This document shows positions 23,517-23,657 of a stretch of 23,657 nucleotides of DNA, piece by piece; within the stretch, counting starts at the first letter, position 1; every line of letters starts with the position of its first letter. The stretch spans positions 1 through 23,657 of the forward strand of contig JAFYJX010000038.1 of NCBI GenBank assembly GCA_017537905.1. The letters run 5' to 3'. The notes under the pieces were generated by a model. The model saw only the letters and a program-made list of their open reading frames with translations. It did no database searches and was not told the DNA's origin. The translations under genes and the position numbers were made by a program. The DNA is from Clostridiales bacterium. GTDB lineage: Bacteria > Bacillota_A > Clostridia > Saccharofermentanales > Saccharofermentanaceae.

Positions 23517-23657
23517 TTATTCTTCAAACTTCTTTACGATCAGGGAAGCGTTGTGTCCGCCGAATCCCAGGTTGTTTGTCATAGCATAAACTATATCGCG
23601 ATTCTTAGGTTCGTTAAAGGTGTAATCGAGATCCATCTCGCCTTCGGACTCCTTGGA
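23517..23657 (-). CDS. fabF: 3-oxoacyl-ACP synthase II, partial (C-terminal end only)
   Basis: Only the last 46 codons are in the window; the gene continues past the right edge. The reading ends N-L-G-F-G-G-H-N-A-S-L-I-V-K-K-F-E-E, the hallmark C-terminus of beta-ketoacyl-ACP synthases, with the second catalytic His in G-G-H-N-A. It condenses malonyl-ACP with acyl-ACP. Upstream of and cotranscribed with fabZ. FabF rather than FabB is assumed from the usual Firmicute gene set and order. Confidence 0.9.
   Translation of the reverse strand, partial: SKESEGEMDLDYTFNEPKNRDIVYAMTNNLGFGGHNASLIVKKFEE

Overview
The window looks like a chromosomal segment of an anaerobic Firmicute of the class Clostridia, probably a gut or rumen-type organism. 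The grounds are a Trp T-box leader, a gatCAB operon, strong AGGAGG-type ribosome binding sites, many U-tailed intrinsic terminators, lipoproteins with Thr/Asp/Glu-rich segments, and moderate GC by eye. This placement is inference. No rRNA, tRNA, insertion sequence, phage gene or CRISPR array was seen. All genes lie on the minus strand except one LysR-type regulator.

Layout, left to right. (1) 1-4433: the 5' two-thirds of a glutamate synthase large subunit gene (gltB, minus strand, running off the left edge), divergent from a LysR-type regulator. The shared 217-bp intergenic region carries matching ATAC-N7-GTAT boxes next to each gene, followed by an elaborate nested bidirectional terminator. 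(2) 4434-6824: trpE-trpG behind a T-box riboswitch whose specifier triplet reads UGG (Trp), with a TTGACA promoter. (3) 6835-8987: two tandem paralogous lipoprotein genes of unknown function, each with its own matching promoter and a similar terminator. (4) 9051-10702: a membrane-anchored SurA/PrsA-like foldase with its own promoter embedded in the gene before it. (5) 10675-15986: a compact operon in the transcription order gatC-gatA-gatB-CNNM/CorC membrane protein-HAD phosphatase. (6) 16001-20494: glf (UDP-galactopyranose mutase) translationally coupled to two lipoproteins with degenerate parvulin-like domains, a second C-terminal membrane anchor and highly charged C-terminal tails. (7) 20567-22997: a large cytoplasmic GH3 glycosidase with an operator-like palindrome upstream. 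(8) 23002-23657: fabZ preceded by the end of fabF, closed by a strong terminator.

How the genes work together: nitrogen assimilation (gltB/LysR) and tryptophan synthesis (trpEG) are separately regulated amino-acid modules. GatCAB supplies correctly charged Gln-tRNA and/or Asn-tRNA. FabF/FabZ serve fatty-acid elongation.

The least-explained part is a family of three SurA/PrsA-like extracytoplasmic proteins (9112-10632, 16121-17428, 17430-19388). They share an N-terminal helical segment and parvulin-like repeats that appear to have lost the catalytic histidines. Two of them are fused to a transmembrane helix plus an acidic or Lys-rich tail and are locked in an operon with glf. This is the best candidate here for an undescribed envelope system, possibly linked to galactofuranose-containing surface polymers.
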